From Thuidium tamariscinum (lineage: Eukaryota; Streptophyta; Bryopsida; Hypnales; Thuidiaceae): DNA of 64,000 bases. Location of the stretch: the NCBI GenBank assembly GCA_947034885.2, contig OX344751.2, forward strand, positions 14,942,001-15,006,000, given 5' to 3'. Below are positions 1 through 12,456 of the stretch, one piece after another. The first letter of the stretch is position 1, and every line of letters begins with the position of its first letter. The translations under genes were made by a program, and so were the position numbers. The notes beneath the pieces were generated by a model. That model made no database searches, was not told the DNA's origin, and saw only the letters and a program-made list of their open reading frames with translations.

Positions 1-23
1 CACGCAGTCTAAACTGCTCAAAA

Positions 24-61
24 GCGCCAATTTAACGAAATGGCGCCATTTTAACGAAATT
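24..61. repeat. 19-bp tandem duplication
   Basis: Two adjacent 19-base units beginning GCGCCA and containing TTAACGAAAT differ at two positions. No function is apparent. Confidence 0.6.
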
Positions 62-608
62 TCCGTTTCACTAAATTGTTGGTTAGTTATTAAATTGATT
101 CTTAGGGAATTAGGGACTTTGGAATGTTGTGGCTTTTGTCCTATTAGGCCTAATAAGTCGAATAGTATAAAACAAAAGTGACAACTAATTTCTTTAATAT
201 TGTTGGGAATTAAAAATTTAGTTTAGATTTGCTTTGGATTTGATTAGAATTTAATATTCCAACCTTGTTTTATTAGGGCTAATAAGCCAAAAGGGAAAAA
301 AAATTTGACAACTAATTTCTTTAAGATTTTAAAATAATTAGATTTGAAGGAATTTTGGATTCTCGAATTTAGAAATTAAAACAAACAATAACGGAAAATC
401 AATAATTAGAATTTCATTTAGTTGGATGCACTAGGAATTTGACCAAATAGGTAGACTATGTTAATTTAGGATATTTTCCGATTACCAGAAAATTAGGAAT
501 TGAAGGAAATATACAATTAACATAGCACTACATCACCCTTAATTTCTTTTTTCCTTTAAAACGGACTAGCTTTATTTCACCAACAACGTGAGAATTACTA
601 TAGATTAG

Positions 609-704
609 ATGGGGAGCCGGGATGATTTTGATGGCGAGGTCGTGGGAGAATATCTACACATGATGATGTTCGACGACGGGACTATGGAGATTTACGTAGA
701 GGAG
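609..704 (+). other. Exon-like segment in the left palindrome arm
   Basis: An ATG opens a 32-codon frame that ends exactly at a consensus splice donor (GAG followed by GTAAAC). The peptide is acidic and includes EYLHMMMFDDGTMEIY. The right arm carries a same-length counterpart (1323-1418) in the opposite direction that keeps ATG, frame and donor. No following exon was found and I do not recognise the protein. It may be the first exon of a captured gene or of a transposon gene. Confidence 0.4.
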
Positions 705-1322
705 GTAAACCGATCCCATTTTATTTTCATTCTCATTGTTTTATTATTAAGTTTCTTTTTATCGAATGCTTGGAATTAGAATTAGGTACGATTTCAATTA
801 ACAAGTAGATTAGAATAGGAAAGATTAGTTAGATTCCAAAATAGGATTAGGAATATCTACCACGAGGACTTGAATTAACAACGAACCGGGTAGAAACATT
901 GACACTCAAAAGACGTGACTAAAAGAGTTCATTGCTTGGAAGGCTCTCTTTGAACACCTAATTAGAGAGAAAACTCAATTAGACACAGGACCCGTGTGAT
1001 AAACTTTTAGCTCAAGGGTGGAGTTAGAAGCGCTCACAACCCTCGAGCTTAAAATCTATCACATGAGTTCTGTGTCTAATCAAGTATTTTCTCTAATTGG
1101 GTGCTCCAAAGAGTGCCTTCCAAACAATGAACTCTTTTAATCACGTCTTCTAAATTCTAATTTTTCTAAAAATTTCAAATGTCTTAATTCAATTCAATTA
1201 CTATATTCTATCCTATCCTAGGTTGTCATGTCAAGTTCTATTTAAACCTAATTTCAAACATTTGGTAAAAAGAAACTTAACAACAAAACAATGAGAATAA
1301 AAATCAAGTGGGATCGATTTAC

Positions 1323-1418
1323 CTTTTGAGCATAAATCTCCATCGTCCCATGATCAAACATCATCATGTGGATGTAATCACTCGCGATCTCCCCCGTGAA
1401 ATCATTGTGGCTCTCCAT
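1323..1418 (-). other. Exon-like segment in the right palindrome arm
   Basis: This is the mirror counterpart of 609-704. It has ATG, 32 codons and a GTAAAT donor, and its peptide contains DYIHMMMFDHGTMEIY. The two peptides differ at many positions while both frames stay open, which suggests coding constraint either acted for some time or was present before duplication. The two segments point toward each other, so read-through from either side would transcribe both arms into one hairpin. Confidence 0.4.
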
Positions 1419-1950
1419 TTAATTCATGATAATTTCTCAAGTTGTTGGTAAAATAAAAATTTAACCTAAACAAGTCAACACTAATAATTATGTAGGTTTG
1501 AATTAATAGTGTATTTCTTTTAATCTCTAATTTTCCAGTGATTAGAAAATACCGCTAGTTAATCTAACCTAACTAAATGCCTAATAATAAATCAATTGAA
1601 AATTCTAGTCAATTAGGTAATTTTTGTTATTGTTTTTTCTTTTTATTCTAATTATAAAAATCTAACCAAATTCCTTTAAATATAATTATTATTATTTTTA
1701 ATTCCCTTTAATTGTTGAAGAAATTGGTTGTCAATTTTGTCCTTTTTGTTTGGCCTATTAGCGGAAATTATAATCAAATCCTTTCAAATATAATTAATTT
1801 TTAAAATTCCCTTAATTCCTAAAGAAATTGGTTGTCAATTTGTTGTTTTCCTTTTGTCTTATTAGGCCTAATAGGACAAAACCAACAAAATCTAAACCTT
1901 CTAAGAATCTAATTAATGACTAACTACCAAAGAATGTAGAACATTCTTAA

Positions 1951-2379
1951 AGAACAAGAACAATTTCAATAGTAGGATTCTTTAAAAAATGATTCTTTAA
2001 TACTAAAGGTCAAAGCTTAAAGAATAAAGAACTTTATTCAATAGAAATATTCTTTGAATATTAGTTGTTTTTAATCCTAATTCCCTCACGTGTGTATATT
2101 CCGTGACCTTAATTCTCTTAATTCCTCCGCTCCCTCTTCATTTTGCTTCCAAGATGTTTTGCAATTTTGATGAGAAGGATGATGGCTATACGGACCAAGA
2201 TCTCTTGACGTTGCAATTGTTAGATTTTTGGTGGAAAATTAAATTTAGGAGTTGTGAGTTTTCTTTGCAACTCTTGTTTAATTTGAGCAAAATTTAAATA
2301 ATTGTAATGGCAAAGTTTTGGTGAGGATACACTTATTTGTGAGAATATTTTGGTGTTTGGGAATATGAGTTTTTGGAAT
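1951..2379. other. AT-rich spacer, no gene seen
   Basis: AT-rich sequence between the palindrome and a GC-rich island. Short open frames here show no family motifs. Confidence 0.5.
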
Positions 2380-2660
2380 TCCAACTCTCTAGACCCCTGC
2401 TCCCACAGAACCCCGTGTTGGACAATAGCTCCGGCTCCTACAGAACCCCAGTTGGACAACCCTCCCTGCCCCGGTGCCACGTGGCGACTCCCGGGTGGCT
2501 GGACCCCTGCTCTAGGCCGCATTGGCTTCCGCCACGTGGCGGGGCGCGATTGGCTAGCGTGTGTGTGTTGGTCGCTTGCCTTGCTCTCTACCAGTACTAA
2601 CTGGTCTGATCGATCGCTCTTATTGGTCTTGGACTGGAATTGGGTCGGCATTCTTTGTTG
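2380..2660. other. GC-rich island with G-box palindromes and internal duplications
   Basis: An abrupt GC-rich block in AT-rich surroundings. It contains internal repeats: GACCCCTGCTC twice, ACAGAACCCC followed by GTTGGACAA twice, and GCCACGTGGCG twice, one as the perfect palindrome CCGCCACGTGGCGG, which contains a CACGTG G-box core. Overlapping open frames exist on both strands but match nothing I know and lack a credible start. It may be a fragment of a transposon promoter or LTR. Confidence 0.45.
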
Positions 2661-3017
2661 GTTCTTGACTAATTTTGAAAAAATAAACTGGTTCTATAAA
2701 CTCTACTATCACTTAATCAAATGGGAAGTTAACTTGAATGTTTCTAGAATAATAACTAATTCTAATTTAACTAATTTGTTTCTGAGCACAACACAAGGGA
2801 TAGGTTTTTTGGCAATGGAAGGGTAAGACGTCTAAGGCATCAATCCTTTAACTATCAAATTTGAGGAAGTGTGGATTGTTAAAGATGGTTAGGTGGATTT
2901 TGCCATATGGCCGTGTTCTCGGGTTGGTTTTAATTTCTACGTTATAGGCATTTATGGGGTTTTATAGCTTTGCCGTGTGGAGATTTTCGCAATAGTATTT
3001 TAAGAATTCTTAATCGC

Positions 3018-3160
3018 AAAAGGAGGTACACATGACAGTGTTTAACCGAAATTTCACATTGAGTTCTCAAAATTTCTTAGTATTCCAAGATTTTGCCACC
3101 AAAGGAGGTGCACATGACAGTGTTTGAACCGAACTTTGGTACTCAATGTTTGAAATTTCT
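3018..3160. repeat. About 82-bp direct duplication
   Basis: The segment starting AAAGGAGGTACACATGACAG near 3018 recurs near 3100 with a few changes. The resemblance continues through an ACCGAA block and a shared TTTC end. It is adjacent, on the downstream side, to the LTR-like promoter entry below. Confidence 0.6.
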
Positions 3161-3383
3161 ACAAAACAGTAGTTAAGAAGAACTTGAGGCTTAGCCTCTT
3201 GCACAAAAAAGAGAATGAGAATCAGAAGGGGCCCTAAGCCTTCAAAGTTCAACAAATAAATACAAAACAAAACTTGGCAAAGATCTTTTAGTCCAAGTGG
3301 TGCTCCGACCACGTTGGTAACACAAAAGAAGAACAAAGTGTCGGTGTGCAAAAGAAAGGGTACTGGCAACCTCGAGGGGGGCC

Positions 3384-3391
3384 CTTATATA
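3384..3391 (-). promoter_or_regulatory. TATA box of a possible LTR or Pol II promoter
   Basis: On the minus strand GGGTATATAAGGGCCC sits in a local GC-rich context, followed downstream (toward 3060) by a C/T-rich leader-like stretch with an open but ATG-less frame. This resembles the U3-TATA-R arrangement of a plant LTR, but no second LTR or terminal TG...CA pair was found. Confidence 0.35.
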
Positions 3392-3479
3392 CCCGTGGCT
3401 GGGCCCTCCCCGATAAATCGCCAGTGAAAATACTTTGCTACTTCTCCCCCTAAACTACCCTAATGTAATTTCAAAATAA

Positions 3480-6400
3480 TACTTGTTTAATGGTGAAAAT
3501 CTCTAGAAACATCCCCATTTAGCTAATGAAATTTTGGCCAAATCAAATCCAAGATCTTAACCCAAGATATTTTGAAATTAACCTTAATCTACCTAGATAT
3601 TTTGCAAATTAACGAAAAAGTTATTTTGAAAATTGTCTTTCTTTAGCCCAAAGATGGCTTTTTACACAAAAAAGAGATCTTGACCAAATCCAATCTTTGA
3701 TTTTCTAAGAGATATTTCCAAAATCACTTTTAATTAACCGCAATTAATGATTAAAAAGTCAAACTAAGAGTTGACCCTCTCTATCTTTTAGGGAACAACT
3801 TGAAACGGAAATTTGTTTGCACCATTATCTTCAAAAGGCCCCAATTAGCCTAAGTAACCCCTCACCCCTCACTCCTAGACCGTTTCTGTGTCCAATTTGG
3901 AATTACAGTAACTCCAATTAAAAGTCAAAAATCTAACTTTTAGGATTTGCGCATTTTGATGAATCTATCAGGCCAAGGTTATTAAGAATGTCTGTGAGAG
4001 CAAGGAATGTCTCCTTACTTGCGTCAATCGGACATCATTTGCTCCTGATACGCAGGTTAATCCGTTGCCTAATTGTAAATTCTATTGAAATCCGATGTCG
4101 ATGTCGGTTCTGGTAGTTGGGAATGTTGGAATGTCTTCAAAATTTACCGGGACCTTATTAAAAAACAAAAACTTATCCTAATTTTTAGTGAGATTTTACC
4201 GCATCATACGTAATTTCTAAGAATTTATGAATATTTTTATGTGCGGTTGACTTCCCATGGAATCAACGTGGAATTCCATAAAAATAGGAAATAATTTGGG
4301 TAACATCTAGGACACTCCTAGATTCTTAGTGTAAGTTCCACTTGATCTTTCACTTGTCTATTTTTAGTAATTTGGAATTGCTTTGCCCAATTAGACAATT
4401 TAATTTTCGATGCCCGGGAATTGTGGATAATTGTTTGATTCTTGTTCACTCCTGGCATGCTCCTATCCTTGGAACACCTTTATATAGTCTTCAATCTTCA
4501 ATTCCTCCATCTTTCATATCTTGAAATTCCAATTCTCCAAGTCACTCGTAAACGTTTTACTCCTAAATCCAATTTACCTTAAAATTGAATTTAAGCCTTG
4601 GTAAACCTTCTATGCTTGTAGTGGACTCTATTGGCTTAGTTAGTATGCCATGTGCATCCTTAAAAGGTTGATTGTGCACACATAGACACTAGGACTGACT
4701 AACTCTCATCTTCTCACTTCTCTCGGAATTACTAAATTTTCTCTCACACTCATTTTAAGTCTTAGAATGACAAAAATTCCTAGAATTAGGAATTTTCCAC
4801 CTTCTAAGATGGTTCTTCATCATTTTGGTAGAACTACCACCAAAACTCCCCTAACCCTCTTTTTATGTATTTTTCTTGTATTTTTAACTAAATTTCGTAA
4901 AACTTTTGTGAAAAATGAACCCAGAGTTCCTAGTGCCATCTTAAGGGCTTATAAATGGACATGGTCTTAACAATGTTCAAAAAAGAAAGTTTATGTTTTT
5001 TTGTCACATCCTAAATAACATAGAATGTCATGTCATTAAATAAACTCATTTTGACTATAGGTAAGTTAATGAAAATTACTATGGTCTATAGTAAAATGTT
5101 GACTATATGTGAAAAATTTGGGGAAAAGGCAACCTGATATGGTGTGCTTGGAAAATAAGAGAATGGATGGATGTGCATCATGGATGAAAATAGATTGTCT
5201 TTGTACAAGTTGGGTGGTAGTAAGAGAAACAATCCATATGGTATATGGAAAGTAAGAATTGTATCCAATGTAAAATGTTTGAAACCACATGATCAAGATG
5301 TCCAAAACAACAATCAAACGCTTGAAACAATGTTAACATGTACAATAGCTAAGTTGCCATATTCTAATTATCTTGTATCTTTTGTCTCATCATGGATAGA
5401 AAATGGACATAAATATGACCTCTCTACCCTTTATGCTCACTAACTTTTAATGAAGCAATTCCTTCATTTTGCTATCAAAAATTCTCTCAATGATAAATGG
5501 TAAGTTTTCTTCAATTCTTGTTGAGTTCAACAACTTTTCTTATTCATTTGAAAATTATTATTATTTTAAATAATAATTTTTTGTTGACTCTACCCTATGG
5601 ATATAGTATGCAACAATTGAACTCTCAAAAAATGTTTGCATGTCTAAATTGAAGTCTAAGTTGACATCTAAAAATAATATATAAATTTTTTTAAACAACT
5701 TCGAAGTGTATAAACTAGGCATGGACATGCTAGATGATAAAATTTCCATGTGGCACTAATGCGGCATCCACATGTTGCACTAGTAGGAGCTTTGAAGACC
5801 ATGTTCCTTGTGATGTTACAATAATAGGTTAAATTGGGCATATTTTTTCAAATTTTGTGACTTTCTTTGCTCTTCAATTAGAATGAATTTTAGACACCAT
5901 CTACACTAATACCGTTCATATCAAAAAAAGTTCCTACATATTTTTTTCAAATGTCACAAAAATATGGGGTTCTTATTGTGCCCATTTACATAAGCAATAT
6001 AGATTTGAAGTATAGTTTATGAGTAGATCACAATGCTAGAGGCTCATATCCAAAATATTACATTAATCCAACAATTGATCAATCTAAATACAAATCCAAA
6101 ACTTAATTTTAACATTAATGCTTCTTTTTATACTGAATTGCCTAAAAACTTACAACTTAACATACTAAGTGCATTTGTCACTTCATTTCTAGTCAAACCC
6201 AAGAGAGAGACAAGACCAACCTTTGTTTTTAATTAGCCAATCCAACCCTAGGAAATATCCATTCACTAATCCTAACACCTTCTTAATTCCTTTAGAAAGG
6301 ATCATTGTTGTTTTAGGGGACAAAATGGAATTTGGGTAGGCTTGTACTAATGAGATTTTTAACCCACTTTATAGTAATTTTCTTAAGAGAGATTTGTTAA

Positions 6401-7253
6401 GAGCTATCTAAGAATATAATTTTAATGACAATTGAATTTACAATTCAAAAACTATTAGTTACAATCTTTAAAGAATTTCTACTTTGTTGACCATAAGAAG
6501 AAAAAAGTGGCCATAGGCTATTTTCCAAACTATAAACCAACATAATACTAGACAAAATATTATATAATTTTAAAATTTTAAATTTTTAAATAAAATTTTT
6601 AAATTGAAACTATTTTCAAAATTTTAAAATTTTAAAATAGATTTAAACTAATTAATAATTAATAATTTATCATTAATAAATTTAATGGGAAAATAAAGTA
6701 TAAATATAATCAAATAAATATTAATTTAAACTAAATTAAACTAAATAATTATAAAATAATACATTTTAAATTTAAAAAATTAATAGAATAATATCATCTA
6801 ATGTGGCAAAATCCATGATATGTTAGATTTCAGATATTTGTAATTTTGGATTCATTTAACTATTAAATTTTTTTATTAATTCTCAATTTTCTTAATTATA
6901 TAATTAGATTGTCTTACAAAATTGAGGCCTTCCAATTTGTTGATTTTTCTAGTGGATTTTTCTAGTGGTTTAGGATTCCCTACTTTCCAATAATTGACAA
7001 CCTACCCTAGGCCTTATCCTTCTTTTAATGTGGGGTAGGCTAGTAGATCGGTTGAAAACCCACAATCATTGTAGATCAATCTTTAATTTTAGAAGGATCA
7101 AGAAGCCTTATATGACAATATAGCATACTGTGAATTTGGTATTTTGGTAGCATTTTACCAAACTAGCATTGACCAAATACTTTTCAATAAAAGTAACTTA
7201 GAAATTATGGTAGTACGTTAATAATTATGTAAAAGAAATTCGCATTCTATATA
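3480..7253. other. AT-rich intergenic region
   Basis: No gene could be supported. Open frames of 60-90 codons exist (for example 5171-5443 with an ATG, and 6033-6236) but have no recognisable motif, splice context or homologue. Positions 6530-6800 are extremely AT-rich. Confidence 0.5.
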
Positions 7254-7257
7254 TTAA

Positions 7258-8163
7258 CCCCTACAGGCCCAAGGCCATTTTTCTGTCAAAAAACACTCAA
7301 AACTACCATTTTTGCTGCGTTCATCCAAAAGAACAAAAAAAGTATTTTTATAGAATCTAATCGTAGGATCTTTTACTTTGTTTGTTTGAGATCATGTGGT
7401 AAGAATTTTATAAAGTTTAACCGTATAGATTGGAAGATATGAGCATTCAAAGTTGGAAATTATAGTTTTTTTGAACACTGTCCTGCAATTTGAGATGACT
7501 TTAGTTTCCATTTGTTGATTTTTATACACTATGGACTTTGAATTTAAAAAAATTATGTTTAAGAATTGAGTTGAAAGTCTAAGAATTTTTTATTCTTTTT
7601 AAATGCTTGATTTTCATTCTTTAAAAAATTATTATGTAGAGGTAGGTCTAAGATTGAAAGAAAAATTAAATCATTAATAGCTTTAAGATGGAATTGAAAC
7701 ACAATAATTCCAATGTTGAGATTGTTCTAGCAAGAAAATTTTACCTTTTCAAGCAATTTCTTTTGAAAAAATGTGAAAATTGCATTTTGAAATGAATCCT
7801 ACAAGTTATTTTTTCAAAAACTGCTCAAAAACAAGATTGTTCATAACTTTCACATAACTAATCCAAATGGAACGAATCAAAGCTTCACACATAGACAAAA
7901 ATAATATATAAGATTAAAAAATTAAAAATTTTAATTTCAAGTTTTTGTGGATTTATTTTTCTGTCCGCTGAGTTAAAATTTGGGCTTTTTGTGGTATAAC
8001 TTTCGCTTTCAGGCACCAATTGAAATAAAAATTATATTCTCACAAATCTAATCAATTTACTTATCTTATGAAAAAATTTCAAAAATATTCATTAAAAATT
8101 GAGGTCTGCAGGACCTGCCCAAACTCTAAATTGTCCCTCGAGGGGATAATGGGCTTTTAGGGG
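7258..8163. mobile_element. Family A non-autonomous TTAA transposon, copy A1
   Basis: Ends are CCCCTACAGGCCCAAGGCC on the left and, reading inward from the right, CCCCTAAAAGCCCATTATCC. Both sides are flanked by TTAA (7254-7257 and 8164-8167). The 906-bp body matches copies at 19966, 21958 and 40701 and a truncated copy at 25537. No transposase frame is present. TTAA duplication with CCC termini is typical of piggyBac-type elements, and Sola3 is an alternative. Confidence 0.8.
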
Positions 8164-8167
8164 TTAA

Positions 8168-9852
8168 ATCCTAATTGAAGGGTTATAACGTTAAATATGA
8201 GTCCTATAAATGGTTTCTAATGGTCTTTCAAGGGTTTATTAGAAGAGCATAAGGACCCTTGCTTGGAAGTCATTTGGTAGACCAATTACAGAATGCAAGT
8301 TCAAAGGAATGTTGTGGTAACTATAGGGCCACCTTTAGCAACAAAAGTTTTGGAAACATCTACATAGGCGATTGAAAATGAACAAATAAAATTTAAGCAA
8401 ACTACCATACCTTACACCTTCACTTGTACATAGTAAGTTAATCCCATTTTGTGCTCAACAAATGAATTGTGTCAAATCCTCTATGTTGACCTTAGCCTTA
8501 AAAGCCCAAGCTCGTGCACTCTCCATCAAATACTAGTATGCCCTATGGTATTGTCATAGTCAAAATCAAGATCAAATTATTTTTCTAATTTATTGATTGT
8601 TCAAAACTTTGAAATTCAATAACCTTCTCACTATAAGTCAAAATGCTACAAAACTAAGCCTATGCACCCCTCTTTGCCAATAACTCACTAATGGTACTAA
8701 GAATGCAACCATGAGATGTGTGGTTTAGGAGATCTCAATATGAAAAACAAACAAACAACAAATCTTAAGGTATAGACTATTGTCCCTTGTGTTGTAGCCA
8801 AAATCAAAGTGAAAGTAATTTTCAAAATTTTTAGAACCAAAAATAACTAAAAAATCCATAACTTTTCCATCAAAGGTTAGAACACCAAATAACAAAGCCC
8901 ATGCATCCCTCCTCACCAAGAGCTTTCCAACGGTACCAAGTATGTGACTGCATGACATACAGTCTGGGAGATTTCAATGTGACAAAGAAACAAATAAAGA
9001 AACAAAACAAACAAACAACCTATCTTAAGCTATAGATATTTGTAGAGTACAAATTTAATTTCATATCAAGCCTAGTAGCAAATGTCTTTTGGGAATTATG
9101 TGCTAGTTCAAGTCTTCATTTATCTTAACTGTTCTTTGAAAAGATGGCTTGCCCTATGAGAAATCTCTCCGTCCACCTTCCAAAAATTGAGAGTTCTTGA
9201 TTTTCGTTAAAACGATTTGCCCCCACTCCAAAGCCATTGATTTTAAACAACTTGAGATATCGACACATATACAAAATATTGTAATATATATATATATATA
9301 TATATATGATATAGATACAAATTTGGATATTGATATGAATATAGATATGGTATGGAATTGGATATGGATACAAACTTTGGCATATATTCTATATCAAATG
9401 CCAAACTCCATCCCACTTGAAAATTACAAATTTGGTGTGATGGGGTGTGTATGTATGTGAAAGAGAGAGATTCCAAATTAATTTAATTTAAATGATTTTT
9501 GAGCTCATTGAGGGGGCGGAGGTGGTGGTGGTCAACTCTTTTTAAAATGCCAAGGCAGATGTTTTGTGTCCCATGAATGATAAAGAGTCTTCCTTTGTAG
9601 CACAAAAGTGCAACTATTCATCCTTGATATTAGGGGTGGGAAGGGGAGATCTTCTAGAGGTCTTGGACTTCCAATAAGTATATTTAGCTTATTAAAACTA
9701 AAAAATGTTATACAATATCAAAATGCATGATTTCTATGGCCATTGGTCTATTGTTCAAGGGTTAATCAATTTTAAGAAAAAAATCTGATAACACTTTTGG
9801 GTGGATAGAAACCTCTCTTCACTATCACCCAAAATGACAGGTTACATGAAAC
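8168..9852. other. Intergenic sequence with a duplicated unit (family F) and a TA microsatellite
   Basis: Two related units, about 8580-8770 and 8815-9050, share a block around AAGCCCATGCATCCCTC followed by TACCAAG, GAGAT and runs of AAACAAACAAAC. Inverted relatives occur near 35270-35470 and 54890-55140, so this is a dispersed repeat. A (TA)n tract lies at 9283-9307. No gene is supported. Confidence 0.5.
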
Positions 9853-9856
9853 TTAA

Positions 9857-11537
9857 CTCCTAAAGGTCCAAATTGCCGTTTTTGGCAACATAGCTATTTT
9901 GGGCAGCTCACTATAGATGGAGTTTTTATTTATTTTTCTTTAGAATTTTTACAAAACATGTACCCGAGGAGTAGCTTTAAGTGCCAATAATTTTCATGAA
10001 TTTTGACTACATGGTTAAAAAGTTACTGCACGATATCCATTTTCATCATTTAGTAGGCAATCCATGCAACTCATAAAACTTCTTTAAAAATCATTATTTT
10101 AAGAAATTAAAATTTGAAATTGATTCTCTACATTTATATATTTGAATCTATCCGCATTTCAAATAATGAGATAAAGTTATGAGGAGTTTTAGTTTGGGGT
10201 AGTGGGTGAATGCAAGAAACACCTGTACTATTTGTTGCGTTTTACTATAGTATTCATGACTTTTTCTAGAGTACTTTAAAATTAGAAAATTAATTTGAAA
10301 TTTTTTTGAAAAATATGAATAATGTATACACCTCTAAGATGAAGGTTTTCACTGAAGGAAATTGATATAAAAATACTCTAAGTAGGAGAACTTAAAAAGC
10401 GCCAAACCTCAAGAAAATACATACCTTTATGTTTTAATTTGGGAAAAATATTAAAAATAAGTAAATACAAAAAATAAAAAGTGGCCATTTGCAACAAGTC
10501 TATGGAGATGGTCATTCACAAAAAAACCCACCAAAATAATATTTATATGTTTCAAAATTGAAGCAGAAAGAAGCTCACTTTGTAGACTTTCACACTACAT
10601 AAAAATAACTTTTTTCAAAATCCCTCATGTGGAGAGATGTAAGTCTACAAGAAGACCATTTCCTCCAAATTTCATCTCAAAATCATTAAAGAAAGGTGCT
10701 TCTTAGTACTAAAAACCTCCAAATTGTCATTTGTGACATTTAATCACTAGTACTATTTTAACATTAAATTATTTTTTAAAATTATGAAAAAAATTATGTA
10801 AAGTGTATGATAGTCATGAATACCTTTTCTAAAAATCTTGAGTCATTTTGAGCAAAAATGCAAAAATTATGGCCAAAAAACATATCAGCGCTTAGGTTGT
10901 GACAGAAAATAGTACAAGTGTTTCTTGCATTCACCCTAGTTTACAAGTAGTTATAGAATCTCTACTCTACAAAAAAAGAAGTTTAAAATCCTTTATTTAA
11001 TTCAATTTTTAATATTTTTGAAAAAAAATTAGAACATTGGGTGAAGATTTTTTTTATTATAATATTACAACCATTGGTATCAAAAAATTTCATTTCCAAA
11101 AATAAAAAATTCACAATTAAGTATTTTGAATCATTTTCTATTTTTTTCTACTTACTATTTTTTTCCTATATGTTGTACAAATCCAAATGATTTGAAATTT
11201 TTTGAGCATTTAACCAACTTGCATTGAAGAATGAATTCAAAGAGTAACCACTATTTTGAACATTTTTTTTATACAAATGTGACCTTGTGAAGTGCAGCTG
11301 CTTGGATTTTTGCAGGGATAAAAAAAAGGATTTTTGTCAATTCAAATGCTAGAATCTTGCAACCTACATAGTGAAAATTTCTGAAATTTTTTCCTCATCT
11401 TTTCAAACCATCTTACTACCAAATCCTGTGGTTACATGTGTTTAAAAAAATGCTTTTTTTCTAAACTTTTGCACTTGTATTAGAAATGACAATTTTAGAG
11501 CGTTTTTGGTGAAAACATTGTCAAAAACCTATAGGGG
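9857..11537. mobile_element. Family C TTAA transposon, copy C1, interrupted by D1
   Basis: The left end CTCCTAAAGGTCCAAATTGCC-like and the right end CCTATAGGGG are flanked by TTAA (9853-9856, 11538-11541). The body matches C3 at 28002-28946. It is split by a 733-bp family D element at 10204-10936. Without that insert the element is about 0.94 kb, close to the 945 bp of C3. It has no coding capacity. Confidence 0.78.
10204..10936. mobile_element. Family D element, copy D1 (733 bp), nested in C1
   Basis: Terminal inverted repeats start GGGTGAATGCAAGAAACAC and share about 27 bases with the other end. A 4-bp direct duplication TAGT flanks it (10200-10203, 10937-10940). Family C copies at 21.7 and 28.3 kb show the uninterrupted target. 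There is no transposase. A 4-bp duplication with GGG ends does not fit hAT (8), CACTA (3) or Harbinger (3). Confidence 0.8.
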
Positions 11538-11541
11538 TTAA

Positions 11542-12447
11542 CTACTAGTTCAGCTTAACTTCTTGGCATGAATTTCAATTCAGTGATTGATGATGCATAA
11601 TCTTGAGTCTAGAGGACAGTAGAACATTTAGCAACAAAGTAGTAAGGTGAATAGGCCCCTTATTGCTAGAATGGTTGCTAGGATGCTTGAAAAAATTAAC
11701 TTTTTGAATCACAAAAGGCAATAGCAATTGAAAGTATGATTTTTCAAAAATGTACAAGCTACTTGTAATTCTTGAAGTATGTTGGCCTACTAGCCCAGAA
11801 GAGTTACTATGTCACTTCAAATTTAATAACACTACATCCATAATGATCACCTAAAATAGAAGGCTAAGGTTTTCCTTAAATGCACCTTGTTTGATCATTA
11901 TTCAATTTTGTCAAGTGTATTGTAGGTTAGCTGTTGTTGAAATAAAAGACACGAAGACAAGACTAAGTGGCCAATTGTAGCCAAGTCCGGTGAACTAGAC
12001 CTCATTGGAATCCAACACGGTGTCCACGAGTGAAAAGAGTATCTCGGAGAGTCACTAGCTCTCACCCATTCCAACTTCATTCCATAAAGTTCTTGAAAAG
12101 AACTCATCAATATTGGACACACTTGATTCAAGACAATCCAAGTGAAGCAATGATCACAACCCAATGTTGCCGTGCCCTCGATTCGTTAAGCAACACAATC
12201 CATGGTAAAGCTATTCACTCGACATCGAGATCCTTGAGTTTTGAAATGTACGCTATTGTCCTTCTAATGATGAATTGGCTTATCCTACACACCTAAGTAG
12301 GCATGTGTCGGTAAGTGTGTCCAAGATGAATATGTGAGGTGTAGTTGTCTTGGCGACCTTGGTATTTGGGTACGCTATCCATCCTAAAAATCCTCAACGA
12401 GATCATTGAAGCTCTCATGCAGTTGAGATATCCGGCAACATGTTTAG
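11542..12447. other. Less AT-rich unique sequence, no gene recognised
   Basis: Positions 11900-12300 are more GC-balanced than the surroundings and contain short open frames on both strands, none with a motif I know. Confidence 0.4.
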
Positions 12448-12456
12448 TATTTAAAT
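12446..12456 (+). promoter_or_regulatory. TATA-like box upstream of the 12.7-kb hairpin
   Basis: TATTTAAATACCCCCGCCC-type context lies about 280 bases before the hairpin. An AT-rich core followed by a C-rich stretch fits a plant Pol II promoter. The assignment rests only on position and composition. Confidence 0.3.

Larger units (their letters stand above)
75..1950. repeat. Large imperfect inverted repeat (about 1.9 kb)
   Basis: The left half (about 75-1020) matches the reverse complement of the right half (about 1038-1950), with a short loop near 1021-1037. Matching landmarks, read outward, are the AGCTCAAGGGT/ACCCTCGAGCT stem, the GAGTTCATTG/CAATGAACTC blocks, a 96-bp exon-like segment in each arm, and CCTATTAGGCCTAATA blocks near both outer ends. 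By eye the arms are roughly three-quarters identical, with several indels, so the palindrome is old. It could be a fold-back or long-TIR (Mutator-like) element, or an inverted gene duplication. No target duplication could be identified because the outer ends are vague. Confidence 0.75.

Noticed and set aside
2220..2826. Long overlapping frames on both strands in the GC-rich island
   Set aside because: The apparent plus-strand start is TTG, the frames overlap on opposite strands and no motif is present. Composition explains their length.
5171..5443. ATG-led 90-codon plus-strand frame
   Set aside because: AT-rich, low-information peptide without a known motif. A frame of this length is expected by chance in 64 kb.
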